Positions 5,371 to 7,605 of a DNA stretch of 7,605 bases are shown one piece after another. The stretch comes from an uncultured Actinomycetes bacterium (lineage in GTDB: Bacteria > Actinomycetota > Acidimicrobiia > Acidimicrobiales > Microtrichaceae), in NCBI GenBank assembly GCA_903930035.1, contig CAIYXG010000017.1, forward strand, positions 1 through 7,605, given 5' to 3'. Under the pieces are notes generated by a model. That model did no database searches. It saw only the letters and a program-made list of their open reading frames with translations, and was not told the origin of the DNA. Every line of letters begins with the position of its first letter. The first letter of the stretch is position 1. A program made the translations under genes and the position numbers.

Positions 5371-5388
5371 AGGGGGGCTAGCCCCCCT
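5371..5388. repeat. 18-bp perfect palindrome AGGGGGGCTAGCCCCCCT, terminator-like for the minus strand
   Basis: The 18 bases are exactly self-complementary and form a stem of six G-C pairs closed by a CTAG loop. The TAG stop of the small coiled-coil gene (5380-5378) sits at the centre. On the minus strand the hairpin is not followed by T residues (the next bases are CGCAAAAACG), so it would be a U-less, I-shaped type of terminator, reported in actinomycetes. Role inferred. Confidence 0.4.
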
Positions 5389-5584
5389 GGCCGGTGTCCT
5401 CCAGGTAGGCCACCACCTTGGCCAGCCGGCGGTTGGCGCCGCGCAGGTGCCGCTCGACCTCGTACAGGTCGGCCAGCAGGTCGTCGAGCGCCGTGCCCTT
5501 GACCGCCGAGGAGGCGTCGTCGACCCGGTCCACCGCCTGCTCGAGGGTGGAACGGAGGGAGGCGAGGTCGGCGTGCAGGCTCAC
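5378..5584 (-). CDS. Small coiled-coil protein of unknown function (68 aa)
   Basis: A 68-residue, largely helical, charged protein that I do not assign to a family. Leucine and valine recur at heptad-like spacing in LHADLASLRSTLEQAVDRVDDASSAV (3-28) and LDDLLADLYEVERHLRGANRRLAKVVAYLED (33-63), suggesting two helices in a hairpin or a dimeric coiled coil. No cysteine, signal peptide or membrane helix is present. It looks like a real gene despite its size: third codon positions are G or C with almost no exception, and amino-acid content is balanced, unlike the Arg/Pro/Gly-rich shadows nearby. The start is GTG at 5584; no Shine-Dalgarno is seen, but TAGACC lies seven bases upstream. It is divergent from hisD with an 86-bp gap, so joint regulation is possible but unproven. 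Its stop codon is embedded in an 18-bp palindrome. A scaffold or regulatory subunit is a guess only. Confidence 0.78.
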   Translation of the reverse strand: MSLHADLASLRSTLEQAVDRVDDASSAVKGTALDDLLADLYEVERHLRGANRRLAKVVAYLEDTGQGG

Positions 5585-5591
5585 GCCGCAG

Positions 5592-5597
5592 GGTCTA
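5592..5597 (-). promoter_or_regulatory. Putative -10 element for the small coiled-coil gene
   Basis: On the minus strand TAGACC is followed by exactly seven bases and then the GTG start at 5584. It keeps the TA of TANNNT but ends in C instead of T, so it is the weakest of the group. The identical seven-base spacing to nth and hisD is the main argument. No clear -35. Confidence 0.35.
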
Positions 5598-5657
5598 GCA
5601 GCCCCGTGGCGCGGCTGCCCGGCCCCAACGCGGTCGCCCCCGGGCGCCGCCGGTCGG

Positions 5658-5663
5658 TACCGT
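5658..5663 (+). promoter_or_regulatory. Putative -10 element for leaderless hisD
   Basis: TACCGT, then seven bases (GACCGCC), then GTG at 5671. It is the same hexamer and spacing as at nth. Because the hexamer covers the earlier in-frame GTG at 5662, it argues that hisD starts at 5671. No Shine-Dalgarno is visible in this stretch and no good -35 at 17 bp. Confidence 0.55.
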
Positions 5664-5670
5664 GACCGCC

Positions 5671-6972
5671 GTGCTGCGCCGACTCGACCTCCGTGGGGTG
5701 ACCGACCTCACCGACCGACTGCCCCGGCCCGAGGTGGCGGGGGAGGGGCCGCGCGCGGCGGTCCGCGAGATCCTCGACGCCGTCCGGCAGGGCGGCGACG
5801 CGGCGCTGCTCGACCTCACCGAGAAGTTCGACGGCGTCCGGCTCGACTCGGTGCGCGTCCCCGCCGAGGAGATCCGGGCGGCGCTCGACGCCCAGCCCGC
5901 CGAGCTCCGCGCCGCCCTCGGGCACGCCCGCGACCGCATCGACGCCCACCACCGCACCCAGCTGCGCCCGCCGACCGTCCACACCGACGACGGCGTCGAG
6001 GTGCGGTCGTTCCAGGTGCCCGTGGACCGCGCCGGCTGCTACGTCCCGGGCGGCCGTGCCGCCTACCCCTCGACGCTGCTGATGACGGCGGTCCCCGCCC
6101 TCGTGGCGGGCGTGCCCGAGGTGGTCGTCTGCGTGCCGCCCGACCGAGCCACCGGCCAGGTCGCGCCCGTGACGCTCGCCGCCGCCGCGGTCGCCGGCGT
6201 GGCCGAGGTCTACGCCGTCGGCGGGGCGCAGGCCGTGGCCGCCATGGCCTACGGCACCGAGTCGGTCGCCCCGGTCGACGTCATCTGCGGCCCGGGCAAC
6301 CGCTACGTCGCGCTGGCCAAGCAGGAGGTCGCCGGCACGGTCGGCGTCGCCGCCGCGTTCGCCGGGCCGAGCGAGGTCGTGGTCGTGGCCGACGCCTCGG
6401 TCCCCGCCGACTTCGCCGCCGTCGACGTGATCCTCCAGGCCGAGCACGGCCCCGACGGCCTGGCGTGGCTCATCACGTGGGACGAGTCCGTGGCCGACGC
6501 CGTGACGGACGCGGTCGCCCGCCTGACCGGTGCCGCCCCCCGCAAGGAGGAGATCGCCGCCACCCTGGCCGAGGGTGGCTACGCCGTGCTGGTCGACGGC
6601 CCGGAGCAGGCCATGGCGGTGGCCAACCGCATCGCGCCCGAGCACCTCGAGCTGCTCGTCGAGGACCCCGAGGCGCTCGTGCCGCTGGTCCGCAACGCCG
6701 GCGCCGTGTTCCTGGGCCCGTGGTCGCCGGCCTCGGTCGGCGACTACCTGGCCGGGCCGAGCCACGTGCTGCCGACCTACGGCTCCGCCCGGTTCTCCTC
6801 CGCGCTGACGGTCGACGACTTCGTGAAGCACCACCACGTGGTGCGGCTCGACGGCCCGGCGTTCGACGCCGTGGCCGCGTCGACCCAGGCGCTGGCCGAG
6901 GCCGAGGGGCTCGACGCCCACGCGGAGTCGGTGCGGCTGCGCCGCCGCGCCCGGGAGCAGGGGGCGTCGTAG
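5671..6972 (+). CDS. hisD: Histidinol dehydrogenase
   Basis: A 433-residue zinc enzyme that oxidises L-histidinol to histidinal and then histidine with two NAD+, the last step of histidine synthesis; the enzyme is a cytoplasmic dimer. Expected zinc ligands are Gln256 and His259 (LQAEHGPDG), Asp358 (GDYLAGPSHVLPT) and His417 (LDAHAESVRLR); the catalytic pair Glu324-His325 is in IAPEHLEL. CYVPGGRAAYPSTLLM (123-138) and YAVGGAQAVAAMAYGT (181-196) are typical. The HisD signature region reads VGVAAAFAGPSEVVVVAD (224-241), with Ala where the common version has Asp two residues before AGP's preceding residue (position 228). I chose GTG 5671 rather than GTG 5662 because it gives MLRRLDLRG, the usual HisD beginning, and TACCGT lies seven bases before it. 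The stop overlaps the hisC start by one base, so the two are an operon. Length is normal. Confidence 0.97.
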   Translation: MLRRLDLRGVTDLTDRLPRPEVAGEGPRAAVREILDAVRQGGDAALLDLTEKFDGVRLDSVRVPAEEIRAALDAQPAELRAALGHARDRIDAHHRTQLRPPTVHTDDGVEVRSFQVPVDRAGCYVPGGRAAYPSTLLMTAVPALVAGVPEVVVCVPPDRATGQVAPVTLAAAAVAGVAEVYAVGGAQAVAAMAYGTESVAPVDVICGPGNRYVALAKQEVAGTVGVAAAFAGPSEVVVVADASVPADFAAVDVILQAEHGPDGLAWLITWDESVADAVTDAVARLTGAAPRKEEIAATLAEGGYAVLVDGPEQAMAVANRIAPEHLELLVEDPEALVPLVRNAGAVFLGPWSPASVGDYLAGPSHVLPTYGSARFSSALTVDDFVKHHHVVRLDGPAFDAVAASTQALAEAEGLDAHAESVRLRRRAREQGAS

Positions 6973-7605
6973 TGGCGCGCCCCGAGGTCCGCGACGACCT
7001 GGCCCTCATGGAGGGGTACCACTCGCCCCAGGTGGAGGTGGACGTCCGTCTCAACACCAACGAGGCGCCCGAACCGCCGCCCGCCGAGTTCACGGACGCA
7101 CTGGCCGAGGCCGTCCGGCAGGTGGAGTGGAACCGCTACCCGGACCGGTCCGCCACGGCCCTGCGGGCCCGCATCGCCGAGGTGGAGGCCGGACCGGTGC
7201 CCGGCGGGCTCGACGCGGCCAACGTCCTGGCCGCCAACGGCTCCAACGAGGTCCTGCAGACGGTGCTGCTGGCCTACGGCGGCCCGGGCCGCACGGCCCT
7301 CGTGGCCGAGCCCACCTACGCGCTCCACTCCCACATCGCCGGCCTGACCGGGACCGGTGTGGTCACGGTGGACCGGGCCGGGGACTTCTCGCTGCCGGTC
7401 GACGAGTTCGTCGCCGCGGTGGCCTCGGCGCGCCCGGCGGTGACGTTCCTGTGCTCGCCCAACAACCCGACCGGCATGGTGGAGCCGCCGGACGTGGTCC
7501 AGGCCGTGCTCGCCGCGGTCGAGGCGGTCGACGGCCTGCTCGTCGTGGACGAGGCCTACGGGCAGTTCGCCGAGTGGTCGGCGCTGTCGCTCGTCGCCGA
7601 GGACC
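6972..7605 (+). CDS. hisC: Histidinol-phosphate aminotransferase, N-terminal 211 residues (cut by window end)
   Basis: A fold-type I PLP enzyme that converts imidazole-acetol phosphate and glutamate to histidinol phosphate, one of the late steps before HisD. The visible part has LNTNEAP (27-33), NRYPD (54-58), ANGSNEVLQ (88-96, cofactor-phosphate region), EPTYALH (113-119, with the conserved Tyr116), CSPNNPTG (161-168, with the Asn that contacts the PLP ring) and VVDEAYGQF (191-199, with Asp193 and Tyr196). The catalytic lysine lies beyond the window. GTG at 6972 shares its first base with the hisD stop (TAGTG), so translation is probably coupled. HisC-like aminotransferases can also act on aromatic amino acids, but adjacency to hisD makes the histidine role the simple reading. 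Confidence 0.95.
   Translation, partial: MARPEVRDDLALMEGYHSPQVEVDVRLNTNEAPEPPPAEFTDALAEAVRQVEWNRYPDRSATALRARIAEVEAGPVPGGLDAANVLAANGSNEVLQTVLLAYGGPGRTALVAEPTYALHSHIAGLTGTGVVTVDRAGDFSLPVDEFVAAVASARPAVTFLCSPNNPTGMVEPPDVVQAVLAAVEAVDGLLVVDEAYGQFAEWSALSLVAED

Noticed and set aside
5168..5377. tRNA, SRP RNA, tmRNA or RNase P RNA in the nth downstream gap
   Set aside because: No T-arm consensus, no SRP core motif and no other conserved core seen; the hairpins do not fit these families.
5581..6921. 446-codon open frame antisense to hisD
   Set aside because: His/Arg/Gly/Val-rich composition without domains; it is the mirror of the strongly supported hisD and typical of high-GC DNA.

Overview
The window is GC-rich (roughly 70% or more by eye) and tightly packed, with almost every third codon position G or C. 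The gene families point to a high-GC actinomycete: an F420-type luciferase-like oxidoreductase, a mycothiol synthase, and an Rv0130-like MaoC hydratase. Acidimicrobiia or a neighbouring class is my inference, because no marker gene is present to place it further.

Layout. Left end: a luciferase-like oxidoreductase (38-991, +) runs tail-to-tail into a MaoC dehydratase (1472-1014, -). The MaoC gene lies 42 bp downstream of a small four-helix membrane protein (1907-1515, -). That membrane gene is head-to-head with a sugar-nucleotidyltransferase (1906-2724, +), and their two ATG codons interlock in one CATG. The nucleotidyltransferase abuts, tail-to-tail with no spacer, the minus-strand pair mshD-rlmN (4472-2725; ATGA overlap). 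Divergent from mshD is nth, endonuclease III (4499-5167, +). A gap of about 210 bp then separates nth from a small coiled-coil protein (5584-5378, -). The right end starts the histidine operon: hisD (5671-6972, +) and hisC (6972 to the window edge, cut).

How the genes relate. Most are housekeeping: histidine synthesis, base excision repair, 23S rRNA/tRNA methylation, mycothiol redox buffering, and acyl-CoA and F420 metabolism. They do not form one obvious pathway; compact divergent and convergent packing is the main theme.

What stands out. (1) TACCGT, by my by-eye scan, occurs only three times, each 6-7 nt before a start codon (nth, hisD, and a possible minus-strand gene running off the left edge). 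Similar TA-hexamers precede mshD and the small coiled-coil gene. This suggests leaderless transcription and corrects the hisD start. (2) The nth/small-gene gap holds what looks like a complete small-RNA gene: TCGACA-N17-TAGCGT promoter, an 11-position hairpin, a UUCG-capped hairpin, then TTTTT. I do not recognise it as a known RNA family and it is the best candidate for something undescribed. (3) MshD is about 80 residues short and lacks most of its first GNAT domain. I saw no mobile element, CRISPR array, tRNA or rRNA.
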